Of a stretch of 13,293 nucleotides of DNA, positions 1-7,435 are shown in pieces; position 1 is the stretch's first letter, and each line of letters begins with the position of its first letter. Position numbers and translations under genes: made by a program. This stretch comes from Terriglobia bacterium (GTDB lineage Bacteria > Acidobacteriota > Terriglobia > UBA7540), in the NCBI GenBank assembly GCA_030040515.1, contig JASHTO010000511.1:1-13293 (forward strand). Direction: 5' to 3'. Below the pieces are notes generated by a model. It had not been told where the DNA came from. It searched no databases and was given only the letters and a program-made list of their open reading frames with translations.

Positions 1-799
1 CCATCAGTGCGGCGACCCAGAAAACCTGTATGGCCATGGCGCGCACCAATTCGCCTCCGTGGAGCTTGCCGAGGTAAATCAACATGGGGACATAGCTGAT
101 GTATTGGAAAGGCATCAGGTCGAGGATTTTCTGTACCACCCTCGGGAAAAAGGTCATCGGCAGCAATAGGCCGGAGAAAAGCTCCAGAAAGAAAAACTTG
201 GCCCGCAGTAATCCCAGAATGGATTGCAACCGCAACGCGAAAGTGCCCACGGCGAAATTGATGGCCGCGACGATCAGAAAACTGAAGCCGACGCTGACAA
301 TAAATGCCACACCGTCACCCACACTCGCGGGAAGCCGCAAGGGGTATACCAGAAATAAAACGATCGCCGTGGGAACGGTGAGCAGAGCAAGGCGAAACAC
401 CGCCTCACCTGCGGCCCGCGCGACATACATGAACTGAATATTTACCGGCTTGATCAGGTCCATCGCCAGGCGGCCCTCCATAACCTGGTAGGCAAGGTCC
501 TGATCGATGTTATTGAAATAGAGCGACCGGATAATCCACCCCACGCCGATGTAGGTGAGCAGATGCGCGAAGTCAAAGCCTTCAATGGACGCGCTGTGCT
601 CGTAGATGGCCTTCCAGATGAAGTAATAAATGGACACGTAAATGAAATAGGTAACGATCCCTGTGTAGTAGCGCAGCCGGTAGGCGAGGGTATTCACAAA
701 ACCCACGCGGGCGAATTCAAAGTGAAGCCGCGCGAATTTCCACAGCGACTGTGACGGCGCTACGCCGGAAACCGGGCGTTCAATTTCCGCCTGCGGCAT
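1..799 (-). CDS. ABC-2 type transporter permease (COG4587-like), partial at C-terminus
   Basis: This is the membrane subunit of an ABC exporter and runs off the left edge, so about 266 residues are visible. The start is the ATG at 797-799, which overlaps the TGA of the upstream ATPase gene (TGATG, one shared base); this implies translational coupling. After a short cytoplasmic N-terminus, hydrophobic segments lie near residues 45-65, 78-95, 130-153, 162-185, 200-217 and from 255 on. Between them is the stretch MEGRLAMDLIKPVN (about 107-120), typical of the ABC2_membrane_6/COG4587 permeases that accompany COG4586-type ATPases. In related operons a second permease (COG3694/DUF990) follows; here it would lie beyond the window. 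The substrate is unknown. The family call is by recognition and is fairly secure; the export direction is inferred from the ABC-2 class. Confidence 0.85.
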   Translation of the reverse strand, partial: MPQAEIERPVSGVAPSQSLWKFARLHFEFARVGFVNTLAYRLRYYTGIVTYFIYVSIYYFIWKAIYEHSASIEGFDFAHLLTYIGVGWIIRSLYFNNIDQDLAYQVMEGRLAMDLIKPVNIQFMYVARAAGEAVFRLALLTVPTAIVLFLVYPLRLPASVGDGVAFIVSVGFSFLIVAAINFAVGTFALRLQSILGLLRAKFFFLELFSGLLLPMTFFPRVVQKILDLMPFQYISYVPMLIYLGKLHGGELVRAMAIQVFWVAALM

Positions 800-1803
800 C
801 AGGCCACCTCGCCTTTCAGGTAGATGCGCTTTACGATCTCCTCAATGGGCTCTTCTTCCACCAGCAGGTCGCGCACTTCGAGCGTATTCACAATCTGGCG
901 GATCACGCCGGCGCTGGAATGATGTTCGCGGTCGAAGCGAATCAGGTAGGTGAGGTCGTCAACGCGCTGGCACACGATGCCGTCGGTCTCGATTTGCACG
1001 AGGCGCGGCACCTGCGACCGGTCCTTGAGGAAAAATTTTACCTGATTGTACTGTGCCAGGCGGTTTTTCATCTGTTCCAGGTCGCCGTCGAACAGGATTC
1101 GCCCTTTGTCGATGATCAGAATGCGTTTGGAAAGCTCTTCAATGTCCGAGAGGTCGTGTGTGGTCAGCAGAACCGTGGTGCCTTCGGTGCGATTGATCTC
1201 TTTCAGGAATTCGCGAATGCGCTCCTTCGCCACCACATCGAGTCCGATGGTGGGCTCGTCCAGGAAAAGCAGCGGTGGATTATGCAGCAGTGAAGCGGCC
1301 AAATCGCAGCGCATGCGCTCCCCCAGGCTCAGTTTGCGCACGGGCGTGTGCAAATACTCCTTCAGGTTCAGTAGCTCGCTGAATACATCCAGGCGCCGGC
1401 GAAAATCCGGTTGGGGGATTTCGTAGATTTCCTTGAGCAGCTTGAACGATTCGATGACGGCAATATCCCACCAGAGCTGGGTGCGCTGGCCGAAGACCAC
1501 GCCGATGTGTTTCGTGTAGTGTCGGCGCTCGCGGTAGGGAACGAAGCCGTTCGACACCACTCGCCCGCCCGTCGGCGACAGAATTCCGGTGAGCACTTTG
1601 ATGGTGGTGGATTTTCCCGCCCCGTTGGCGCCAATGTAACCCACCATTTCGCCGGGATCAATCGAAAAGCTCACGTGGTCGACGGCGTGGACGGTGAGAT
1701 ATTCACGAACAAAGAGGTTCTGCAAAGCGCCCAAAACACCCTCACGCCGGCGGAAGGTGTGAAACTCCTTGGTCAAATCCTGGACTTCGATAATCGGCGG
1801 CAT
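799..1803 (-). CDS. ABC-2 type transporter ATP-binding protein (COG4586-like)
   Basis: A cytoplasmic ATPase of 334 residues that powers the adjacent permease. The nucleotide-binding domain is complete: Walker A GANGAGKST at about 58-66, Q-loop near Q106 (VVFGQRTQLWWD), signature LSLGERM near 159, Walker B LLFLDEPT at about 178-185 with catalytic E183, and H-loop H216. The basic N-terminal extension before the core (FHTFRRREG, about 15-22) and the C-terminal tail of about 85 residues after the H-loop region match the COG4586 subgroup rather than simple drug-export ATPases. It is the first gene of the visible operon and is followed by the permease with a one-base overlap. An extended -10 element lies about 55 bp upstream. 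The ribosome-binding site is weak (GGGAAAAAAT before the ATG). The transported substrate cannot be read from sequence. Confidence 0.93.
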   Translation of the reverse strand: MPPIIEVQDLTKEFHTFRRREGVLGALQNLFVREYLTVHAVDHVSFSIDPGEMVGYIGANGAGKSTTIKVLTGILSPTGGRVVSNGFVPYRERRHYTKHIGVVFGQRTQLWWDIAVIESFKLLKEIYEIPQPDFRRRLDVFSELLNLKEYLHTPVRKLSLGERMRCDLAASLLHNPPLLFLDEPTIGLDVVAKERIREFLKEINRTEGTTVLLTTHDLSDIEELSKRILIIDKGRILFDGDLEQMKNRLAQYNQVKFFLKDRSQVPRLVQIETDGIVCQRVDDLTYLIRFDREHHSSAGVIRQIVNTLEVRDLLVEEEPIEEIVKRIYLKGEVA

Positions 1804-1857
1804 GCGAAGAATTTTTTCCCGGTGGGAGCGACGACCAACTCCGTACCCACTTTTTGG

Positions 1858-1866
1858 ATTCTAGCA
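1858..1866 (-). promoter_or_regulatory. Probable extended -10 promoter for the ABC exporter operon
   Basis: Read on the minus strand this is TGCTAGAAT, an extended -10 (TGn followed by TAGAAT, 5 of 6 to consensus). A weak -35 candidate TTGTCC lies 20 bp further upstream. Transcription would begin near 1851 and give a leader of about 48 nt before the ATPase ATG at 1803. The same TGC-plus-hexamer form occurs at 7526-7534. Confidence 0.5.
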
Positions 1867-1980
1867 GAGTTGATTTTGTTACAGGACAAGGGTTAGATTC
1901 CCGGAAAAGGCAGGCAATTTGACTCCGCCCAAGATTTGTCTTTCGCCTTTCAACGTTCGACTATTGACGATTTCCCCCCA

Positions 1981-2394
1981 TCACTCCCCGATCACTTTGA
2001 TCAGCACCCGTTTGCGGCGCTGCCCGTCGAATTCGGCGTAATAGACCTGCTGCCAGGGGCCGAAATCCAGTTTGCCGTTGGTAACGGGAATCACCACTTG
2101 ATGTCCGACAATCAGATTCTTCAAATGAGAGTCGCCATTGGTCTCGCCGGTGTGGTGATGGCGGTAATCGTCGCGATAAGGCGCCAATTTTTCCAGCCAC
2201 TCGTCGATGTCAGCGATCAGGCCGTCTTCCGCGTCATTCACATAGACGCCCGCGGTGATGTGCATGGCCGAAACCAGAATCAATCCTTCCTTGATCTGCG
2301 ACTTGGCCAACGCTTTTTCGACTTCGTCGGTGATGTTGATGAACTCCCGGTGTTTCTTGGTGTTGAACCACAGATATTCGGTGTGTGATTTCAT
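1981..2394 (-). CDS. yjbQ: YjbQ / UPF0047 family protein (secondary thiamine-phosphate synthase-like)
   Basis: A complete 137-residue member of the compact YjbQ family (TIGR00149). Visible hallmarks are SAMHITAGVYVND (about 42-54), the polar stretch NGDSH-LKNL (about 86-94) and the C-terminal GPWQQ...EFDGQRRKR block (about 112-129). The clustered His/Asp/Glu residues are those thought to form the family's active-site pocket. E. coli YjbQ was reported to have weak thiamine-phosphate synthase activity, but the physiological role is unsettled, so the catalytic name should be held loosely. A good Shine-Dalgarno sequence (AAAGGA, about 7 nt before ATG) fixes the start. It is separated from the ABC operon by 177 bp containing that operon's promoter, so it is likely a single-gene unit, divergent from the RraA gene. 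Confidence 0.9.
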   Translation of the reverse strand: MKSHTEYLWFNTKKHREFINITDEVEKALAKSQIKEGLILVSAMHITAGVYVNDAEDGLIADIDEWLEKLAPYRDDYRHHHTGETNGDSHLKNLIVGHQVVIPVTNGKLDFGPWQQVYYAEFDGQRRKRVLIKVIGE

Positions 2395-2634
2395 CGCCCA
2401 TCCTTTCTCGCGCGCCGATTAGGGTCGGATGACCGGATCAAAAAGCGCATATCTCCGCCCCCCAGTGAAAAGAGCCCGCGGGGCGGGATTTTCAAAGCAT
2501 AACAGACCTTTCAAATCGAAGCTGCACAACCGATCCTTCGGCTTTTTCCGAGAATGAATCCGTAGATTACGACTTGTGGTAGGCTTATGCGGCCCAAGCC
2601 ATCATTCTGTCTTGGTTCATTGCAAGAGGGGAAA

Positions 2635-3540
2635 ATGAAATCATTCCTTCGAATCGCATTTGCAACAGCGCTTCTAATTATCGTCACGCAGCCGGCGTTC
2701 CCGCAATTAGGCATGTTTTCCAATGAGCAGCGCCTCGATTTGACGCGCGAGTGGAAAGGCGAGCGATTTCCCGACGGACGGCCCAAAGTGCCGGAAGCAA
2801 CTCTCGCACGGCTTAAGAACTCGAGCGCCGAGCGGGCATGGTTGGTGCTGCGCAACGCCGGGTACCTTCACCAGTTTGAGGGAAACTGGAAAGTTATCAA
2901 CCCGGGTGACCGGCTGATCGGACGCGTAGTGACGGCGGTATTTATGCCGCTGCGGCCTGACGTAAACGGGGTCATCAACGATCATGGGAACGATGAGCAT
3001 CGCGTAGGAAAAGGCCAGAACTCCTGGGTGATTGACACTCTCCAACCGGGCGACGTTCTGGTGGTGGATATGTTTGGCAAAATCGAAGACGGCACGTTTG
3101 CCGGAGATAATCTCGCGACTTCCATCTATGCCAAATCGGGCACTGGCCTTGTCGTGGACGGTGCGGTGCGGGATGAGTCGGGAATTTCCGAGATCAAAGG
3201 CTTTCGCTGTTACGTTCGCGGCGTTGATCCCTCCGCCATCGGCGGCGTCACCTTGATGGGCATCAATGTTCCGATTCGCATTGGGCACGTCACCGTCATG
3301 CCGGGCGATGTGATCTTAGGCGATCCCGAAGGTCTCACCTTCATCCCGCCCCAACTCGCCGAAAAAGTCGCGGACCATTCCGACTTAATTGAACTCCGCG
3401 ACGAGTGGGGCCACGAGATGCTGCGCGAAGGTAAATATCCGCCCGGCACGATCGACGGCAAGTGGACAAAGGAAATGATCGAGGAGTTCAACCGCTTTGC
3501 GGAAAAGCAGGGCTCCAAGTTGAGGATGAAAGTGGAGTAA
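2635..3540 (+). CDS. Secreted RraA-like aldolase (HMG/CHA aldolase fold)
   Basis: A 301-residue protein with an N-terminal signal peptide (basic MKSFLR, hydrophobic core to about residue 20, likely cleavage near AFP-Q at 23). The RraA-like domain spans about 90-250. It carries the family D-x20-R-D motif: GDN at 157-159 and RD at 179-180, as in 4-hydroxy-4-methyl-2-oxoglutarate/oxaloacetate aldolases, where these residues bind the divalent metal and substrate. The RNase E inhibitor RraA shares the fold, but an exported protein cannot act on RNase E, so an aldolase or decarboxylase role on 2-oxo acids is more likely. I chose the ATG at 2635 because GAGGGG lies just before it and the signal peptide starts cleanly there; an in-frame ATG at 2587 would bury it. 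It is 20 bp upstream of the enolase-superfamily gene and probably co-transcribed with it. The substrate is unknown. Confidence 0.85.
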   Translation: MKSFLRIAFATALLIIVTQPAFPQLGMFSNEQRLDLTREWKGERFPDGRPKVPEATLARLKNSSAERAWLVLRNAGYLHQFEGNWKVINPGDRLIGRVVTAVFMPLRPDVNGVINDHGNDEHRVGKGQNSWVIDTLQPGDVLVVDMFGKIEDGTFAGDNLATSIYAKSGTGLVVDGAVRDESGISEIKGFRCYVRGVDPSAIGGVTLMGINVPIRIGHVTVMPGDVILGDPEGLTFIPPQLAEKVADHSDLIELRDEWGHEMLREGKYPPGTIDGKWTKEMIEEFNRFAEKQGSKLRMKVE

Positions 3541-3560
3541 GCCTGGAGGGAAACGGCAAT

Positions 3561-4919
3561 ATGTCGACCAACCACACTCATGGAATGAACCGCCGGGGCG
3601 CTTTGAAATCCGCCGCGGCGCTGGGCGGCGCTTTATGGTCGTCGGATGCGGTGGAAGGGGTCGCTCAAAACGTTAACACGCGTTCGCGGCCTTCCGACCT
3701 GAAAATCACGGACCTTCGCATCGCTCATGTCACCAAAGCCCCGATGAACTGCCCGATCATCCGCATCGATACGAACCAGGATATCAGCGGCTGGGGTGAA
3801 GTTCGCGACGGCGCCAGCCCCACCTACGCCTTGATGCTCAAGAGCCGCCTGCTGGGCGAAAATCCCTGCGATGTTGATCGATTATTCCGCAAGATCAAGC
3901 AATTCGGCGGTGACGCCCGGCAAGGCGGCGGCGTGTGCGGAGCGGAAATGGCCTTGTGGGATCTCGCCGGCAAGGCTTACAACGTTCCCGTCTATCAAAT
4001 GCTGGGCGGCAAGTTTCGCAACCGCATTCGCGTTTATGCAGACACGACAGAATCGCGCGATCCCCACGTTTACGCCCAAAGAATGAAGGAACGCAAAGAT
4101 GTGATGGGGCTCACGTGGCTCAAAATGGATTTGGGAGCGGACATGGTGGCGGATCAGCCGGGCACCGTGACGGTCCGCTCTGGCCTTAGCGAGTGGGAGA
4201 AAACGCAGGTCCCCCACCCCTTGCTCGCCATGGAGGTTACCGATAAAGGCATCGCGCTGCTTGAAGAATACGTCGCCGCCGTGCGCGACGCTGTCGGAAT
4301 AGAGATTCCTCTCTCCATGGATCACCTCGGCCACCTCGGAGTGAAGTCCATCATCCGGCTGGGCAAGGCTTATGAAAAATACAATCTGGCGTGGATGGAG
4401 GACGTCATTCCATGGCAATACACCGACTTGCTGAAACAAATTTCCACGGAGAGCCCCACGCCCATCCTGACCGGCGAAGATATCTATCTCAAGGAGAACT
4501 TTCGAGTACTCTGTGAGAATCATGCCGTGGGCAAAATTCATCCTGACCTGGCGACCGCCGGTGGCATTCTGGAGACCCACAAGATCGGCAATTTGGCGGA
4601 GGAATATGGCGTGCCCATGGCCATGCACTTCGCGGGAACGCCGGTAAGCTGCATGGCCAGCGTGCACTGCGCCGCGGCAACGGAAAATTTCCTGGCGCTT
4701 GAAAACCACTCTTTGGATGTGCCCTGGTGGGGCGATCTGGTGGAAGGAGTGCCGAAGCCGATTGTGAATCACGGATGGATTGCCGTGCCCGAGTCGCCGG
4801 GACTGGGAGTCTCACTCAATGAAGAAGTCGTGAAGCAGCACCTGTTGCCGGGCACAAGCTATTTCCTGCCCACGCCGGAGTGGAATGACGAAAAGTCCTC
4901 GGACCGGCTGTGGAGTTAG
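3561..4919 (+). CDS. Tat-exported mandelate racemase/muconate lactonizing (enolase superfamily) protein
   Basis: A 452-residue enolase-superfamily enzyme. The N-terminus has a twin-arginine signal (NRRGALK at about 10-16, followed by an Ala/Gly-rich core), so it should be exported folded. The capping domain covers about 45-150 and the barrel follows. Apparent metal ligands are D254 (SMDHLGH), E280 (WMEDVIPW) and E306 (TGEDIY), with H356 (MAMHFAGTP) as a likely acid/base. The second-strand motif is K188-x-D190 rather than K-x-K, closer to sugar-acid dehydratases such as galactonate dehydratase. About 30 extra residues (197-230) sit between that strand and the next. The ATG at 3561 follows GGAGGG with 10 nt spacing; an ATG at 3585 would also keep the Tat motif. 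With the upstream RraA-like aldolase it may form a dehydratase-aldolase pair. The exact reaction is unassigned. Confidence 0.85.
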   Translation: MSTNHTHGMNRRGALKSAAALGGALWSSDAVEGVAQNVNTRSRPSDLKITDLRIAHVTKAPMNCPIIRIDTNQDISGWGEVRDGASPTYALMLKSRLLGENPCDVDRLFRKIKQFGGDARQGGGVCGAEMALWDLAGKAYNVPVYQMLGGKFRNRIRVYADTTESRDPHVYAQRMKERKDVMGLTWLKMDLGADMVADQPGTVTVRSGLSEWEKTQVPHPLLAMEVTDKGIALLEEYVAAVRDAVGIEIPLSMDHLGHLGVKSIIRLGKAYEKYNLAWMEDVIPWQYTDLLKQISTESPTPILTGEDIYLKENFRVLCENHAVGKIHPDLATAGGILETHKIGNLAEEYGVPMAMHFAGTPVSCMASVHCAAATENFLALENHSLDVPWWGDLVEGVPKPIVNHGWIAVPESPGLGVSLNEEVVKQHLLPGTSYFLPTPEWNDEKSSDRLWS

Positions 4920-4923
4920 GCCG

Positions 4924-4975
4924 CTGTAGCGGCGCTCTATGAACGCCGTCGGCGGTCGATCGATCGCCGCTACAG
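4924..4975. repeat. 52-bp palindromic interspersed repeat (copy 1)
   Basis: Perfect 11-bp terminal inverted repeats (CTGTAGCGGCG at 4924-4934, CGCCGCTACAG at 4965-4975) enclose a GC-rich centre that can pair further (GCCG/CGGC around 4945-4953). It begins 4 bp after the stop codon of the enolase-family gene. An inverted, interrupted copy lies at 8470-8620. In RNA it would form a strong hairpin, but there is no T-tract, so it is not a classical terminator. Confidence 0.85.
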
Positions 4976-4989
4976 AGACCCCGCCAAAC

Positions 4990-5018
4990 TTGGCAAAGTG
5001 CGGTGATTTGTGTAGTCT
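4990..5018 (+). promoter_or_regulatory. Possible promoter for aguBA
   Basis: TTGGCA (4990-4995, 5 of 6 to the -35 consensus) is followed after 17 bp by TAGTCT (5013-5018, 3 of 6 to the -10 consensus). Transcription would start near 5025, right at the aguB ATG, and no Shine-Dalgarno sequence precedes that ATG. This would fit a leaderless message. The -10 match is poor, so the call is tentative. Confidence 0.35.
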
Positions 5019-5025
5019 CAACGAA

Positions 5026-5940
5026 ATGTCTTGCAAAGAAAAATACGTGGCGGGTTTGGTGCAGATGTCGTGCTCGCCGAGCCCCAACGAGAATCTGCAA
5101 AAAGCCACGGCCCGCGTGGAGGAAGCTGCGCAGCGCGGCGCCGAGATCATCTGCCTGCCGGAGCTTTTCCGCTCGCGGTACTTCTGCCAGCGTGAGGATG
5201 CGAGCTTATTGGATTTGGCCGAGCCTGTCCCCGGTCCGACCACGGAAACTCTGGGCAAAATCGCCAAGGCGCGAAACGTGGTAATTGTCGCGCCGGTTTT
5301 CGAGCGCCGTGCCGCCGGTGTTTATCACAACAGCGCGGTGGTGATGGACGCAAACGGCGAAATCGCCGGCCTCTACCGCAAGATGCACATCCCCGACGAT
5401 CCGGCCTATTACGAAAAATTTTATTTCACTCCCGGCGACCTGGGGTTTCGCGCCTTTTCAACGCAGGTGGGCCGCGTCGCCACGCTGATCTGTTGGGACC
5501 AGTGGTACCCGGAGGGCGCGCGGCTGGCGGCAATGCAGGGCGCGAGCATTTTGTTCTACCCCACCGCCATTGGATGGCATCCGGCGGAAAAAGAACGGCA
5601 CGGCACGGCGCAGCACGACGCGTGGCGAACTGTGCAACGCGGCCACGCCATCGCCAACGGAGTGTATGTCGCAGCGGTCAACCGTGTAGGCTTTGAAAAA
5701 ACTTCGGATTCGGGCGCCGGCCTGGAATTCTGGGGCTCCACCTTCATCTGCGACCCCTTTGGCATTGTACTGGCGGAGGCTTCCACCGACCGTGAGGAAA
5801 CTTTGATTGCGGAAATCAAATTGACCCGCCTCGAAAACGTCCGCCGCAACTGGCCCTTTCTCCGCGACCGGCGAATCGACGCCTACGCCGGAATTACCGA
5901 GCGATTTCTCGATGAGGATCCGTGGCGCGAAAAGAAATAG
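5026..5940 (+). CDS. aguB: N-carbamoylputrescine amidase
   Basis: A complete 304-residue nitrilase-superfamily hydrolase that converts N-carbamoylputrescine to putrescine, CO2 and ammonia in the cytoplasm. The catalytic triad is visible: E46 (LPELF), K119 (YRKMHIPDD) and C156 (LICWDQWYPE). The ELF-x3-YFCQ stretch (46-55) and the YYEKFYFTPGD stretch (128-138) are hallmarks of AguB rather than of generic amidases. I place the start at the ATG at 5026, just before the conserved strand KYVAGLVQMS. An in-frame ATG at 4939 lies inside the palindromic repeat and would add 29 unconserved residues. The 3' end overlaps the agmatine deiminase gene by 19 bp, the next enzyme of the same pathway, which strengthens both calls. 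Confidence 0.95.
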   Translation: MSCKEKYVAGLVQMSCSPSPNENLQKATARVEEAAQRGAEIICLPELFRSRYFCQREDASLLDLAEPVPGPTTETLGKIAKARNVVIVAPVFERRAAGVYHNSAVVMDANGEIAGLYRKMHIPDDPAYYEKFYFTPGDLGFRAFSTQVGRVATLICWDQWYPEGARLAAMQGASILFYPTAIGWHPAEKERHGTAQHDAWRTVQRGHAIANGVYVAAVNRVGFEKTSDSGAGLEFWGSTFICDPFGIVLAEASTDREETLIAEIKLTRLENVRRNWPFLRDRRIDAYAGITERFLDEDPWREKK

Positions 5941-7001
5941 CCTCCATCCCCTCTGAACATCGCTACCGCCTGCCCGCCGAGTGGGAACCGCACGAGGCCA
6001 CCTGGATCGGCTGGCCGCATAACCTTACAGACTGGCCGGGAAAATTCGCGCCTATTCCGTGGGTATATGGCGAGATTGTGCGCCTCATCGCGCCGGGGGA
6101 AATCGTGCGCATTCTGGTGAACTCGAAAGCGCACGAGGTAAAAGCGCGGTGCACCCTGAAGAGAATCGGCGTTGACCTGAAGCGCGTGGAATTTTTCCAC
6201 TTTCCCACCGACCGCGGCTGGACGCGCGATTTTGGGCCCATTTTCGTGAAGCGTGACGCGCCGAAACCCGATGTGGCTATTGCGCGTTTCGGCTTTACCG
6301 GCTGGGCGAAGTATCCGAACTGGCGCAAGGATTGCCTCGTGCCCGCATTCGCGGCGCGCAAGCTTCGCTGTCACATGTTCGATGCGGTAGTGGAGGGACG
6401 ACGTTTTGTTCTGGAGGGCGGAAGCATCGAGGTAAATGGGCGCGGCACGCTGCTGACCACCGAAGAATGCCTGCTCGATCCGAAGGTGCAGATTCGCAAT
6501 CCGGGTTTCAACCGGGAGCAGATCGCGGAGGTGTTCAAGCAGTATCTCGGCGTGACCAACGTTCTCTGGCTAGGAAAAGGAATCGCCGGCGATGACACAC
6601 ACGGTCACGTGGACGATTTATGCCGGTTTGTGGGCCCGCGCACGGTGCTTCTCTGCACCGAGAAGAATTCCGCCGACGCGAATTACGCTCCTCTTCAGGA
6701 AAACTGGGAGCGAATAAAGGACATGCACCTTGAGGACAGCTCAAAGCTTGAAGTGGTGTCTCTGCCGATGCCTTCACCCGTTGCGCTCGACGGCCAAAGA
6801 GTGCCAGCGAGCTACGCGAATTTCTACATCGCCAATGCCGCCGTCCTGGTCCCCACCTTCAATGACCGGCAGGATTACATCGCCCTGGGAACTTTGCGCG
6901 AGGTTTTTCACGACCGGCCAGTAATCGGAGTTCATGCCGTGGACTTGGTGTGGGGCCTGGGAACGCTGCACTGCCTCACCCAGCAGCAGCCGACTGCTTG
7001 A
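5922..7001 (+). CDS. aguA: Agmatine deiminase (agmatine iminohydrolase)
   Basis: A complete 359-residue member of the Porphyromonas-type peptidylarginine deiminase family. It converts agmatine to N-carbamoylputrescine, the substrate of the preceding gene product. Motifs in order: PAEWEPHEATWIGWPHN (18-34), GWTRDFGP (99-106), EGGSIE (165-170), GDDTHGHVDD (223-232) with the catalytic His/Asp region, and the C-terminal HCLTQQQP with nucleophile C351. The start is a GTG at 5922 inside the end of aguB; TGAGGA lies 3-4 nt upstream, and no nearer start gives the conserved N-terminus. The frames differ, so translation is likely coupled. The glycine run usually seen before the catalytic Cys reads WGLGTLHC here, a modest deviation. 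Product inferred: putrescine from arginine-derived agmatine. Confidence 0.95.
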   Translation: MARKEIASIPSEHRYRLPAEWEPHEATWIGWPHNLTDWPGKFAPIPWVYGEIVRLIAPGEIVRILVNSKAHEVKARCTLKRIGVDLKRVEFFHFPTDRGWTRDFGPIFVKRDAPKPDVAIARFGFTGWAKYPNWRKDCLVPAFAARKLRCHMFDAVVEGRRFVLEGGSIEVNGRGTLLTTEECLLDPKVQIRNPGFNREQIAEVFKQYLGVTNVLWLGKGIAGDDTHGHVDDLCRFVGPRTVLLCTEKNSADANYAPLQENWERIKDMHLEDSSKLEVVSLPMPSPVALDGQRVPASYANFYIANAAVLVPTFNDRQDYIALGTLREVFHDRPVIGVHAVDLVWGLGTLHCLTQQQPTA

Positions 7002-7014
7002 TGCTTTGTAGCGT

Positions 7015-7389
7015 TCACTCGATTTCGCGATACCCTCCCAGACGCTTTTTGATCTGGTCAACCAATTCGTTTACGTCCACGGGGCGGAGGAGGATCATTT
7101 CGAAGCCGTGGCCACGCAGACCTTTTTCGATAATGTAGGTACGGCTGGCGACGACCCAGATGGGAAGTTTGCGCGCCATGGCGGCGAGGGCCTCGACGTC
7201 GGCGGATGGATTGTCGCTTGCGGAAATGTCGGCGATAAATAAATCGGGCAGTTTCGCGCCCGCGCCGAGCGTGGCCACAGCCTCAGAAATCGTCCCCTGC
7301 GCCTCGGCGTCAAATCCCTCGTCCAGCAACTGCGCGCGCAGAAGAGCTCGCGCCTGCCAGTCTTTTCCGGCGATGAGAATGTGGCTCAC
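7015..7389 (-). CDS. Stand-alone receiver-like (REC) domain protein, degenerate
   Basis: A 124-residue single-domain protein with the alternating strand/helix pattern of CheY-like receivers. The likely phospho-acceptor is D54 (PDLFIADIS) and the switch Ser is S82 (WVVASR). The N-terminal acidic cluster is reduced to one Asp (IAGKD, D10) where VDD is usual. The conserved Lys before Pro is Arg (LLRPVD, R102). It may be phosphorylated inefficiently or act as a pseudo-receiver. I chose the GTG at 7389 because AGGAGG lies 6 nt upstream; an in-frame ATG at 7422 would add an Arg-rich tail and bury that ribosome-binding site. No kinase gene is nearby and no output domain is attached. It converges on aguA with only 13 bp between stop codons. 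Confidence 0.75.
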   Translation of the reverse strand: MSHILIAGKDWQARALLRAQLLDEGFDAEAQGTISEAVATLGAGAKLPDLFIADISASDNPSADVEALAAMARKLPIWVVASRTYIIEKGLRGHGFEMILLRPVDVNELVDQIKKRLGGYREIE

Positions 7390-7435
7390 CTTTCGCCTCC
7401 TGCGCGGATTGCCCGCTCTCACACAGACATTTTAG

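Noticed and set aside
751..1293. Plus-strand open frame opposite the ABC ATPase
   Set aside because: It overlaps a complete ABC ATPase with all motifs; its own translation is not recognisable.
2475..2491. GC hairpin followed by ATTTT as a terminator
   Set aside because: The stem is 5 bp with a 3-nt loop and the T-run is short. It lies between divergent genes, where no terminator is needed.
2635..3540. RNase E inhibitor RraA function
   Set aside because: The protein has a signal peptide and keeps the metal-dependent D-x20-R-D aldolase motif, so regulation of cytoplasmic RNase E is unlikely.
3882..4772. Minus-strand open frame opposite the enolase-superfamily gene
   Set aside because: It is antisense to a clearly conserved enzyme and its translation (His/Arg/Gln-rich) shows no domain.
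4924..4975. Palindrome as a rho-independent terminator
   Set aside because: It is a strong hairpin but no T-tract follows on either strand, and a second copy elsewhere shows that it is an interspersed repeat.
4939..5025. Upstream ATG extension of aguB
   Set aside because: It begins inside the palindromic repeat and adds residues that are not part of the amidase family.
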